Shown here piece after piece: positions 8,423-15,315 of a stretch of DNA of 16,530 nt. Below the pieces are notes generated by a model. It was not told where the DNA came from, did not search any database, and saw nothing but the letters and a program-made list of their open reading frames with translations. This stretch comes from Burkholderiales bacterium (lineage in GTDB: Bacteria; Pseudomonadota; Gammaproteobacteria; Burkholderiales; SG8-39), in contig SXNB01000076.1 of NCBI GenBank assembly GCA_005777205.1, positions 1 to 16,530 of the forward strand, read 5' to 3'. The first letter of the stretch is position 1. Each line of letters starts with the position of its first letter. The translations under genes and the position numbers were made by a program.

Positions 8423-9037
8423 ATGCCGGGCGCCGTCCTCTCCAAGATTCTGCTGGTGCTCGCGCTGTGCGCGGCGGCGATGTTTGCACGCGCCGACGAG
8501 ATCGAGGTACGTGAAGCGCGCCTTGCGCCTGCCGAGGAGGGGCTGGCGCTGAGCGCCGACTTCGCCTTCGATTTCAATTCGCGCCTGGCCGAGGCGGTAG
8601 CCAACGGAATACCGCTTTATTTTGCGGTCGAGTTCGAACTCAAGCGCACGCGCTGGTGGTGGTTCGACGACAAGGCGTCGGTCAAGCGCATGCAGCTGCG
8701 CCTGTCCTACCACGCGCTGTCGCGTCAATACCGCCTGTCTACCGGCCTGCTGCAGCAAAGCTTCTCCACCCTGGCGGAAGTGCTCTCGGTGCTGCGCAGG
8801 GTACGAAACTGGACGGTGGTGGACCGCACAGCATTGCTCTCCGAGGGCAACTACGAGGCGGCGGTGCGAATGCGGCTGGATGTCAACCTCCTGCCCAAGC
8901 CGTTCCAGTTGAGCGCCATCACCAGCCGCGAGCTGACTTTGGAATCGCCTTGGAAGCGCTTTGCCTACCAGGTGGTGACGGCGGAACCGCGCGAGGCGAA
9001 GGACGCGAAGGACGGCAGGGAGGCAGAGTCGCGATGA
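8423..9037 (+). CDS. DUF4390 family secreted protein, 204 aa
   Basis: A signal peptide is visible (SKILLVLALCAAAMFARA, cleavage likely after ARA near residue 24), so the protein is predicted to be periplasmic or envelope-associated. The body is mostly alternating polar and hydrophobic beta-like sequence: FAFDFNSRLAEAVANGIPLYF, ELKRTRWWWFDDK, LRLSYHALSRQYRLS and RMRLDVNLLPKPFQL. These match what I remember of the DUF4390 family, which is typically encoded between rsmB and ntrY in Betaproteobacteria. The biochemical function is unknown. It starts 11 bp after rsmB. Its stop overlaps the ntrY start (ATGA at 9034-9037), so the two are probably translated together, and a link to NtrY signalling is a reasonable inference. 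The C-terminus is a short charged tail (AKDAKDGREAESR). Confidence 0.85.
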   Translation: MPGAVLSKILLVLALCAAAMFARADEIEVREARLAPAEEGLALSADFAFDFNSRLAEAVANGIPLYFAVEFELKRTRWWWFDDKASVKRMQLRLSYHALSRQYRLSTGLLQQSFSTLAEVLSVLRRVRNWTVVDRTALLSEGNYEAAVRMRLDVNLLPKPFQLSAITSRELTLESPWKRFAYQVVTAEPREAKDAKDGREAESR

Positions 9038-11142
9038 AGCTGCTGCTGCTCATCGGCGCGGCGCTGGCCGGGGTGCTCATTTTCCTGCTCGCCACCGCGA
9101 GCGGAAACACCACGCTGTTCGCCCAGCACTATCCAATGCTGCTCGGGCTCAACGCCGCGCTCGCGGCGTTGCTCGCGGCGCTGGCGGCCTGGCAGCTCGC
9201 GGCGCTCTGGCGCAAGGTGCGCAGACGCGTGTTCGGCTCGCGCCTGACGCTGCGCCTGATGGTGATGCTGGCGGTGATGGCGCTGGTACCCGGCGCGCTG
9301 GTGTATGCGGTGTCGGTGCAATTTCTCTCCAAGAGCATCGAGTCCTGGTTCGACGTCAAGGTGGATGCGGCGCTGGAGGGCGGCATCAGCCTGGGGCAGT
9401 CGGCGCTCGACCAGATGCTGGGTGAGATGCAGGTGAAAGCGCGCGCGATGGCGCTAGAGTTGGCCGAGCAGCCGCAGGCGCTACAGGGGCTGGTACTTAA
9501 TCGTCTGCGCGAGCAGGCCGGGGCGCAGGACGCGGTGCTGGTGTCCTCCGGCAGCCGCCTGATCGCCAGCGCGAGCGCGGACGTGTCCAAGTTTGTGCCC
9601 GAGCTGCCCTCGGCGCAGAACCTGCGCCAGGCGCGGATCGGCCGCGGCTTCGGCGCGGTGGACGCGCCCGCCGGCAAGCCGCTGGCGCTGCGCGTGGTGG
9701 TGCCGCTGGCCAGTTTTGCGCTCGCCGAGGAAGCGCGCTACCTGCAGTTGCGCCAGACGGTGCCCGAGCAGTTCGCGCGCAGCGCCGAGGCGGTGGAGGC
9801 GGCCTACCGCGACTACCGCGAGCTCGCGCTGTCGCGCCAGGGCCTGCAGCGGATCTACATCGTCACCCTGACCCTTGCCCTGTCCATGGCGCTGCTGGTG
9901 TCGATTGCGCTTGCGGTGCTGCTGGCCGACCGGCTGTCGCAGCCCCTGGCGAGCCTCGCCCTGGCGACGCAGGCGGTGGCGCGCGGCGATTTCAGCCGCC
10001 GCACGGAGGTGACCAGCCGCGACGAGCTGGGCGTGCTCACCGAGTCCTTTAACGCCATGACGCGACAGCTGGACGAGGCGCGTAGCGTACTGGAAGCCAA
10101 TCGCGACGCGCTCGAAACCGCGCGCGCGCGCCTCGAGAACATCCTCTCCAACCTGTCCACCGGGGTGCTGGTGTTCGACGGCGCGCTGCGATTGACCATC
10201 GCCAACCACGGCGCGCACGCGATCCTAGGCGTGGAACTCGCTGCCTGCGCGGGCCGCCCGCTCGCCGAGTGGCCGCCCGCGCTCGCTTCCTTCGCCGCGC
10301 CGGTGGGCGGGCAGTTCGCAGCCGAGCAGGACCGCGAGGAACGCGTGTGGCAGCTCGAACTTGAGCTCAAAGGCACCGGCAAGACACTGCTCGCGCGTGG
10401 CGCGGCCCTGCCCAAGGCGTCCGAGGGTGGCTACGTGCTGGTATTCGACGACATCTCCCAACTGCTGCAGGCCCAGCGCGCCACCGCTTGGGCCGAAGTG
10501 GCGCGTCGCCTCGCGCACGAGATCAAGAATCCGCTCACCCCGATTCAGCTCTCGGCCGAACGGCTGGAGATGAAGCTTGCGGACAAGCTCTCCGGTGTCG
10601 ACGCGGACGTGCTCCGGCGCGGCATTCACACCATCGTCAACCAGGTCGCGGCGTTGAAGAGCATGGTGGACAACTTCCGCGACTATGCGCGGCTTCCAGC
10701 CCCAGCGCTGGCGCAGCTAGATTTGAACGCGTTGGTGGCCGAGGTGCTTTCCCTGTACGAGACCTCGCCGGTGCTGATCGCACGCAGCCTCGCCCCCAGC
10801 CTGCCGCTGGTGCGCGCCGACGCCCAGCAGATGCGCCAGGTGCTCCACAACTTGGTGCAGAACGCGCAGGATGCGCTCGAGAAGCGCGACGGCGCGGCAA
10901 TCGAGGTGCGAACCGAGCGTGCGGGTGATCGTGTCCGGCTCACGGTGTCCGACAATGGCGGTGGTTTCCCGGAGGCGTTGATGGCGCGTATTTTCGAACC
11001 CTATGTCACGACCAAGCCGCGCGGCACGGGCCTTGGCCTCGCGATCGTGAAGAAGATCGTGGACGAGCACCATGGCGAGGTGGCGATCGAGAACCGCCCG
11101 GCGCAGGGTGCCGCGGTGAGCGTGCTGCTGGAGGTGGCCTGA
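9034..11142 (+). CDS. ntrY: NtrY-like membrane sensor histidine kinase, 702 aa
   Basis: NtrY is an inner-membrane sensor kinase partnered with NtrX. Three membrane segments lie near the N-terminus (about 2-22, 34-58 and 72-98). A sensor region of about 170 residues follows, then a fourth segment (275-298). After this come a HAMP domain (300-348), a short coiled coil, a PAS domain (366-480), and a HisKA/HATPase module. The module carries the H-box RRLAHEIKNPLTPIQL with His495, the N-box HNLVQNAQDAL, G1 DNGGGF, F-box IFEPYVTTK and G2 GTGLGL, so the kinase should be active. The start at 9034 overlaps the DUF4390 stop by ATGA; in-frame sequence before it is only shadow of that gene. ntrX begins 3 bp downstream. 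The signal is unknown; NtrYX in other bacteria is tied to nitrogen, redox or envelope control. Confidence 0.92.
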   Translation: MKLLLLIGAALAGVLIFLLATASGNTTLFAQHYPMLLGLNAALAALLAALAAWQLAALWRKVRRRVFGSRLTLRLMVMLAVMALVPGALVYAVSVQFLSKSIESWFDVKVDAALEGGISLGQSALDQMLGEMQVKARAMALELAEQPQALQGLVLNRLREQAGAQDAVLVSSGSRLIASASADVSKFVPELPSAQNLRQARIGRGFGAVDAPAGKPLALRVVVPLASFALAEEARYLQLRQTVPEQFARSAEAVEAAYRDYRELALSRQGLQRIYIVTLTLALSMALLVSIALAVLLADRLSQPLASLALATQAVARGDFSRRTEVTSRDELGVLTESFNAMTRQLDEARSVLEANRDALETARARLENILSNLSTGVLVFDGALRLTIANHGAHAILGVELAACAGRPLAEWPPALASFAAPVGGQFAAEQDREERVWQLELELKGTGKTLLARGAALPKASEGGYVLVFDDISQLLQAQRATAWAEVARRLAHEIKNPLTPIQLSAERLEMKLADKLSGVDADVLRRGIHTIVNQVAALKSMVDNFRDYARLPAPALAQLDLNALVAEVLSLYETSPVLIARSLAPSLPLVRADAQQMRQVLHNLVQNAQDALEKRDGAAIEVRTERAGDRVRLTVSDNGGGFPEALMARIFEPYVTTKPRGTGLGLAIVKKIVDEHHGEVAIENRPAQGAAVSVLLEVA

Positions 11143-11145
11143 CCC

Positions 11146-12393
11146 ATGGCGCAAATCCTCGTAGTGGACGACGAAGTCGGCATCCGGGAACTGCTGTTGG
11201 AGATCCTGGCCGACGAGGGCCACGAGGTGCGACTGGCCGAGAGCGCCGCAGAGGCGCGGCGGGCGCGCGAGGCCGGACGGCCGGACCTGGTCCTGCTCGA
11301 CATCTGGATGCCGGACACCGACGGCATCTCGCTGCTGAAGGAATGGTCCGCCAACGGTCAGCTGACCATGCCAGTGGTGATGATGTCCGGGCACGGCACC
11401 ATCGAGACCGCGGTGGAGGCGACGCGCATCGGCGCGCTGGACTATCTGGAGAAGCCGATCGCACTGCAGCGGCTGCTGGGCACGGTCAAGCGCGCGCTGC
11501 GCAATCAGGAGGCGCAGGCGCCGCGCGCGCTGTCCCTCACAACGCTGGGGCGCGCCCCGGCCCTGGCCGAGGCGCGCAAGCGCCTGGCGCAACTTGCACT
11601 CTCCGCCGCACCGCTGCTGCTGCGCGGCGACCGCGGCATGCGCCCGGAACTGTTCGCGCGCCTCGTGGCCGCGCCCGGCGCGCCGTTCCTGGAGGGCGTC
11701 GACCTGCTCGCCGATGCATCGTCGGAAGTCCTGGCGCGAGCCACCGGCGGGGTGATGTTCCTGGGTGACCTGTCGCGGCTGGGGCGCGCCGAGCAGAAGA
11801 ACCTGGAGTTCATCCTTGGTCGTGCCGACAAGCACCGGGCGCGGCTGGTGTCGTTCTCGCCGGTAGACCCGCGCACGCTCGCCGAAAAGCACGAATTCGA
11901 CCCCTCGCTGTTGGCCCGGCTCTCCGAACTGGTGCTCAAGTTGCCCTCGGTGCGCGAATTCGCGGAGGACGTGCCCGACCTGGCCGCCCTCATCCTCGCC
12001 CAACTGGTGGAGGCGCGCGCCTGCCCGCCGCGCCGGCTGTCGATCGCGGCGCTGAACGGACTGCGCCACCATGCCTGGCCGGGCAACCTGGCCGAGCTGG
12101 AGAGCGTGATTCGCAACCTCGCCTTCGGCGCGCTGGAGGAGGAGATCGGTCTTGGCGATGTCGAGCGCGTGGTCGCGGCGCATGCCGGAGCGGTAGCACC
12201 ACCGGAGATCGCGCTGGACCGTCCCTATCGGGAGGCGCGCGAGGCCTTCGAGCGGCTGTACTTCGAGAACCTGCTCGCGCGCGAGAACGGCAGCATGTCG
12301 CGCGTCGCGGAGCACTCCGGGCTGGAGCGCACACACCTGTACCGAAAGCTGAAGGCGCTGGGCCTGTCGGTCGGACGGCGCGAGGAGAGCTGA
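11146..12393 (+). CDS. ntrX: NtrX-like response regulator with degenerate AAA+ domain, 415 aa
   Basis: This is the partner regulator of NtrY. The receiver domain (1-120) is intact: DDE at 8-10, phosphoacceptor Asp52 in LLDIWMPDTDG, Ser81 and Lys103. The C-terminus has a Fis-type helix-turn-helix (380-408, SRVAEHSGLERTHLYRKLKALG). The central AAA+ domain is decayed. Where the Walker A GESGTGKE should be it reads GDRGMRPE (161-168). The Walker B-like segment is VMFLGDL (203-209) instead of LFLDE(I/L). The roughly 25 residues that hold the GAFTGA sigma-54 contact loop are missing, and the sensor II arginine of WPGNVREL is replaced (WPGNLAEL, 311-318). It should therefore bind DNA under phosphorylation control without ATP-driven sigma-54 activation (inference). 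GGAGG at 11130-11134 precedes the ATG. Reading frame and codon use look normal, so it is a maintained gene rather than a pseudogene. Confidence 0.88.
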   Translation: MAQILVVDDEVGIRELLLEILADEGHEVRLAESAAEARRAREAGRPDLVLLDIWMPDTDGISLLKEWSANGQLTMPVVMMSGHGTIETAVEATRIGALDYLEKPIALQRLLGTVKRALRNQEAQAPRALSLTTLGRAPALAEARKRLAQLALSAAPLLLRGDRGMRPELFARLVAAPGAPFLEGVDLLADASSEVLARATGGVMFLGDLSRLGRAEQKNLEFILGRADKHRARLVSFSPVDPRTLAEKHEFDPSLLARLSELVLKLPSVREFAEDVPDLAALILAQLVEARACPPRRLSIAALNGLRHHAWPGNLAELESVIRNLAFGALEEEIGLGDVERVVAAHAGAVAPPEIALDRPYREAREAFERLYFENLLARENGSMSRVAEHSGLERTHLYRKLKALGLSVGRREES

Positions 12394-12394
12394 T

Positions 12395-12652
12395 TTGAAG
12401 GTGCCGATCGAGCTGGTGAGCGATGCTGGCGCGCGCCGCGAAGGCTGGGCGGTGCTGGCACTGCCGGGATGCCCCTGCTGCACGGCGCGCGTCGAATTGC
12501 AGGTGTCGTTGGCGCGCCTTCTGCGCGCGCAACGGCCAGAGGGCGTGCTGGTGGTGGTTCCCGACCGGGAACATTTCCCGGCCCTGGCGCGCGCGCTGCG
12601 CGAGCGCCCGCTGGCGGACTACGTCGAGTTGATGGGCACGGAACCTGGCTAG
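12395..12652 (+). CDS. Small protein with a CobW-like GCxCC motif and no P-loop, 85 aa
   Basis: The gene starts with TTG at 12395, one base after the ntrX stop, behind a strong GAGGAG at 12382-12387 (spacer 7), so it is probably coupled to ntrX. The protein contains PGCPCCTARVELQVSLARLL (24-43) followed by a hydrophobic strand GVLVVVPD. That order resembles the middle of CobW/P47K-type metal-chaperone GTPases, where GCxCC binds metal and is followed by a helix and a beta strand. The nucleotide-binding GxxGxGKT segment and the C-terminal CobW domain are both absent, and upstream sequence is occupied by ntrX. It may be a stand-alone derivative that binds metal through Cys26, Cys28 and Cys29, or an unrelated protein with a chance motif. 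No function can be assigned from sequence alone. No signal peptide or membrane segment is seen. Confidence 0.7.
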   Translation: MKVPIELVSDAGARREGWAVLALPGCPCCTARVELQVSLARLLRAQRPEGVLVVVPDREHFPALARALRERPLADYVELMGTEPG

Positions 12653-12739
12653 GCTCCCGGCCATTTCGACTGCGTCGTCTGAAGCCTGCGCGCTGGGCTA
12701 CCATCGGCACCACGTTGACCATCATTTGCGAGAAGCCAT

Positions 12740-13717
12740 ATGAACCCGCACCAATCTCTGCTTGCAGTCGCCGTATTCATCGCCGCAGTCGCCGGTGTCG
12801 CCCCGGCGCTTGCCCAGAGTTTCCCTGCCAAGCCGATCAAGATCATCGTCGGCTTTCCTCCCGGCGGCGGGTTGGATTTCACCACCCGCCTGCTGGCGCC
12901 GCAGCTTGCCGAGCAACTGGGCCAGCAGGTCATCGTCGAGAACAAGCCAGGCGCGGCGGGGGTCATGGCGCACGGCGACATCGCACGCGCGGCGCCCGAT
13001 GGCTACACGCTGATCGTGGGCAACATCGGGCCGCTCGCGCTGGCGCCCAGCATGATGGAGCGCCGGCCCTACGAGCCGACGCGCGATTTCACCGCCATCG
13101 GCCAGGTGCTCGCGACCTATTTCGTCGCCACCGTTCCCGCCAATCACCCCGCCGGCTCGTTCAAGGAGTTCATCGGCTGGGCGAAGCAGAACGAAGGCAA
13201 GGTCAACTTCGCCTCTGGCGGCAATGGCTCGATCACCCATTTGAATGGCGAGCTGATCAACCAGGTCGCCGGCATCCGCATGACGCACGTGCCCTACAAG
13301 GGATCCGCGCCGGCGATCACGGACCTCATTGCCGGCCAGACACACCTGTTGGTCGACGTTGGCTCCATCCTCAAGCCCCAGGTGCTCGGCGGCAGGCTCA
13401 AGGCGCTGGCGGTGACCAGTCCGGTGCGGGATCTGGACCTGCCGAACGTGCCGACGGTGATCGAAATCGGATTTCCCGAGCTGCAGACTTCCGGCTGGCA
13501 AGGCCTGATTGGCCCGGCCGGAATGCCGAAGGAGGTCGTGAACAAGCTTTACGGCGCGCTCAAAGCGACGCTGGCAAAGCCGGAAATACGTGAGCGACTC
13601 GCCAAGGCCGGCACGCCCGTCATGGAGCGCGACCCGGAGGCGTTCGCCGCATTCATCAAGGCCGAGAACGAGCGCTGGCTCCCTCTCATCAAGGCCTCTG
13701 GCGCGAAAATCCAGTAG
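12740..13717 (+). CDS. Bug-family (TctC-like) tripartite tricarboxylate transporter solute-binding protein, 325 aa
   Basis: This is a periplasmic solute-binding protein of the TTT transporter type, which usually binds a carboxylated small molecule and hands it to TctA/TctB. A Sec signal peptide spans about 1-25 (SLLAVAVFIAAVAGVAPALA). The mature part begins FPAKPIKIIVGFPPGGGLDF, a family hallmark of the ligand pocket. ENKPGAAG, THVPYKGSAPAITDLIAGQ and the usual C-terminal helices follow. The length is typical. A GAGAAG-like site (12730-12735) precedes the ATG. There are no tctA or tctB genes next to it, so it is an orphan, as many Bug proteins are in Burkholderiales. It opens the three-gene cassette with an aldolase and a dioxygenase, so its ligand may be an organic acid linked to that pathway (inference). 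The ligand cannot be read from the sequence. Confidence 0.93.
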   Translation: MNPHQSLLAVAVFIAAVAGVAPALAQSFPAKPIKIIVGFPPGGGLDFTTRLLAPQLAEQLGQQVIVENKPGAAGVMAHGDIARAAPDGYTLIVGNIGPLALAPSMMERRPYEPTRDFTAIGQVLATYFVATVPANHPAGSFKEFIGWAKQNEGKVNFASGGNGSITHLNGELINQVAGIRMTHVPYKGSAPAITDLIAGQTHLLVDVGSILKPQVLGGRLKALAVTSPVRDLDLPNVPTVIEIGFPELQTSGWQGLIGPAGMPKEVVNKLYGALKATLAKPEIRERLAKAGTPVMERDPEAFAAFIKAENERWLPLIKASGAKIQ

Positions 13718-13735
13718 CTGAACGAGCGAAACTCC

Positions 13736-14515
13736 ATGCGCATCAACCGCGTCAAGCAACTCTGGCGGGAAGGCAAGCCGGCGGTCGGCGGCTTCCTCGC
13801 GATACCCAGCAGCTTCTCGGCCGAGATCATGGCCCACGCCGGTCTGGACTGGCTATGCGTCGATCTGCAGCACGGCTGCATCGATTTCGTCGACGCCGTG
13901 CCAATGCTGACCGCGATTTCGACCACGGCCACGACGCCGTTCGTGCGCGTGCCTGGCAATGAGCCGTCGATGATCGGCAAGGTGCTCGACGCAGGCGCCT
14001 ATGGCGTCATCGTGCCGATGGTGAGCAACCGCGCGCAAGCCCAGAGTGCCGTCGCCGCCTGCCGCTATCCGCCCGCCGGCATCCGCAGCAACGGGCCCAA
14101 TCGCGCGGCGCTCTATGGCGGCGCCGACTACCAGAAGCACGCCGACCGGGAAATGGCCTGCGTGGTGATGATCGAAACCGCCGAAGGCATCGAGAAGTTG
14201 GAGGAAATCGTCTCGACACCGGGGCTGGACGCGGTCTACATCGGCCCCACCGACCTCGCCCTGGCGCTCGGCCTAGCGCCGGTGATGGACAACGAGGAGC
14301 CCGCGCATGTCGCCACGGTTACGCGAATCCTCGAGACCTGTAAGCGTCATGGTGTCGTCGCCGGCATCCATACCGCCGGTTCAAAGTTCACCCAGCGCTA
14401 CCTGGACCAGGGATTCGGCATGGTGATGCTGGTGCCGGACCGCCTCGCGCTAGCGGGCTATGTGAAGACGGAAATCGGCCGGCTCAGCGGCTGGGCGCCG
14501 GGCGCGGGCGGCTGA
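13736..14515 (+). CDS. HpcH/HpaI-family class II aldolase, 259 aa
   Basis: The family comprises metal-dependent aldolases that cleave or form hydroxy-keto acids, giving pyruvate or a related enolate plus an aldehyde. By comparison with E. coli HpaI the key positions are present: Asp43 and His46 in VDLQHG, Arg71 in RVPGNEP, Glu147 in MIETAEG and Asp173 in GPTDLALALG (metal ligands Glu147 and Asp173). The glycine-rich AGAYGVIVPMVSN block (86-98) and YPPAGIRSNGPNRAA (111-125) also fit. Length and barrel order are normal. It begins 18 bp after the Bug gene stop and is probably co-transcribed. The likely reaction is retro-aldol cleavage of a 4-hydroxy-2-oxo acid, but family members differ widely in substrate. 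I leave the symbol blank because hpcH/hpaI would imply the 4-hydroxyphenylacetate pathway, for which no other genes are visible. Confidence 0.9.
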   Translation: MRINRVKQLWREGKPAVGGFLAIPSSFSAEIMAHAGLDWLCVDLQHGCIDFVDAVPMLTAISTTATTPFVRVPGNEPSMIGKVLDAGAYGVIVPMVSNRAQAQSAVAACRYPPAGIRSNGPNRAALYGGADYQKHADREMACVVMIETAEGIEKLEEIVSTPGLDAVYIGPTDLALALGLAPVMDNEEPAHVATVTRILETCKRHGVVAGIHTAGSKFTQRYLDQGFGMVMLVPDRLALAGYVKTEIGRLSGWAPGAGG

Positions 14516-14533
14516 GCCAGAGCCCTGCAGCCC

Positions 14534-14547
14534 GGGGAACCTATCTG
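14534..14547 (+). promoter_or_regulatory. Candidate ribosome site with a CTG start codon for the dioxygenase
   Basis: GGGGAA at 14534-14539 lies five bases before CTG at 14545, in frame with the dioxygenase. From the previous gene's end to 14599 no ATG, GTG or TTG is in this frame, yet a twin-arginine motif is encoded at 14584-14604. CTG is a rare initiator, so a sequencing indel that hides a normal start is the alternative. Confidence 0.4.
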
Positions 14548-14598
14548 CGTCGGCGTGATCCGATCGCAGAAGACACGCCCACGTCCAGGCGCCGCTTC
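14545..14598 (+). other. Probable N-terminal extension of the dioxygenase carrying a twin-arginine motif
   Basis: The frame of the dioxygenase continues upstream of its first ATG without a stop. It encodes SRRRF (14584-14598) directly before MK. Read together, this gives SRRRFMK, the consensus S/T-R-R-x-F-(L/M)-K of Tat signals. The hydrophobic AALALPAGMLV and an AQS-type cleavage region follow inside the ORF. The match suggests translation starts upstream of 14599, most simply at CTG 14545. Confidence 0.55.
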
Positions 14599-15147
14599 AT
14601 GAAGGCCGCGCTCGCCCTGCCGGCGGGCATGCTGGTGTCGCACCAGTCGGTCGCGCAATCGCCTTCATCGCTCGCGTTGACGCCGGAATGCCGGGACAAG
14701 GTCGAGGCGACATTGCGGCAGACCGAAGGCCCGTTCTATTCCCCGCGCGCACCACGCAAGGACTCACTCGTCCAACAGGGGGCCGGCGGTGAGCGCATCA
14801 CAGTCATCGGGCTGGTATTGGCACCGGATTGCAAGCCGCTCCCCCAGGCGATGCTCGACCTATGGCATGCCGATGAAAAAGGCGAGTACGACAACTCAGG
14901 GTTCCGCTACCGCGGCCACCTGTTCGCCGACGCGCAGGGGCGCTTTCGCTTCGAGACTGTCATGCCGGGCCTCTACCCGGGCCGCACCCGCCACATTCAC
15001 GTGAAGGTACAGCCGCCGGGAAAGCGATTGCTCACGACCCAACTGTACTTTGTGGGCGACCCCGGCAATGCGCGCGATGGCATCTATCGGCCCGAGTTGC
15101 AGATGAAGCGGGAAGGCGTGGCCTGGCGCTTTGACTTCGTCATTTAG
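14599..15147 (+). CDS. Intradiol ring-cleavage dioxygenase family protein, probably exported by Tat (182 aa from the first ATG)
   Basis: The protein belongs to the intradiol dioxygenase family, which opens catechol rings between the hydroxyl carbons using Fe(III). The hallmarks are QTEGPFYSP (41-49), DLWHADEKGEYDN (87-99), FRYRGHLFADAQGRFRFET (102-120) and PGLYPGRTRHIHVKV (123-137). The four expected iron ligands are present: Tyr97, Tyr126, His132 and His134. The exported, short form is distinct from classical PcaGH and CatA. Coordinates use the only standard start, ATG 14599, which would leave a plain hydrophobic leader. A Tat motif just upstream argues that the true start is earlier. The gene lies 83 bp after the aldolase stop, on the same strand. 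The substrate is unknown; it could be a catechol made or found outside the cytoplasm, whose ring-opened acid is imported via the Bug protein (inference). Confidence 0.88.
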   Translation: MKAALALPAGMLVSHQSVAQSPSSLALTPECRDKVEATLRQTEGPFYSPRAPRKDSLVQQGAGGERITVIGLVLAPDCKPLPQAMLDLWHADEKGEYDNSGFRYRGHLFADAQGRFRFETVMPGLYPGRTRHIHVKVQPPGKRLLTTQLYFVGDPGNARDGIYRPELQMKREGVAWRFDFVI

Positions 15148-15158
15148 ACTTAGCGCCT

Positions 15159-15179
15159 GCGCCGCGCCCAAGCCGGCGC
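15159..15179. terminator. Weak GC hairpin between convergent genes
   Basis: GCGCCG (15159-15164) and CGGCGC (15174-15179) can pair around a 9-base loop. The hairpin sits between the dioxygenase stop and the bTHX stop, where a bidirectional terminator would be expected. No T-run follows on either strand and such short inverted repeats are common in high-GC DNA. Confidence 0.25.
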
Positions 15180-15195
15180 CACGGCAAGTCGGTGC

Positions 15196-15297
15196 CTAGC
15201 CTTTCTTCTTCTTCGCCTTGACGCGATCAGGGCGAGTCTTGCCGTAGCTGCCTTTATAGATCTTGCCGCGTCCCGTGCGCTTGTCGCCTTTGCCGAG
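15196..15297 (-). CDS. Ribosomal protein bTHX (30S subunit), 33 aa, start codon unclear
   Basis: bTHX is a very small basic protein of the 30S subunit head. The minus-strand frame 15294 to 15196 reads GKGDKRTGRGKIYKGSYGKT, then RPDRVKAKKKKG and a TAG stop. This is the family pattern GKGDxxTxRGKIxxGSYGxxRP with a Lys-rich tail. In relatives Met precedes GKGD; here that codon is CTC (15295-15297). No ATG, GTG, TTG or CTG lies between it and an in-frame TGA at 15316-15318, which is the metH stop. Possible explanations are a rare initiator, a sequence error at the start codon, loss of function, or readthrough from metH. The conserved body argues against long decay. A perfect TATAAT on the same strand lies 38 bp upstream of the CTC codon, in the end of metH. 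Identity is fairly sure; expression is uncertain. Confidence 0.75.
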   Translation of the reverse strand, partial: LGKGDKRTGRGKIYKGSYGKTRPDRVKAKKKKG

Positions 15298-15315
15298 GGT
15301 GGTCGGGTGCTTCCG

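Noticed and set aside
11600..11770. NtrX as a frameshifted pseudogene of a normal sigma-54 activator
   Set aside because: The frame is continuous, downstream AAA+ remnant and HTH are in frame, and none of the other frames shows GESGTGKE or GAFTGA.
10717..12483. Minus-strand ORF of 588 codons opposite ntrY and ntrX
   Set aside because: It covers the kinase ATPase module and all of NtrX, which are clearly coded on the plus strand; composition is typical of an antisense shadow.
12653..12739. Possible promoter (TACCAT, TTGACC) before the Bug gene
   Set aside because: The TTGACC is too close to the start codon to be a -35 and no properly spaced partner for TACCAT is visible.
12740..15147. Genomic island or mobile insertion carrying the catabolic cassette
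   Set aside because: No integrase, transposase, tRNA or flanking direct repeat is visible and base composition resembles the neighbours, so transfer cannot be supported from this window.
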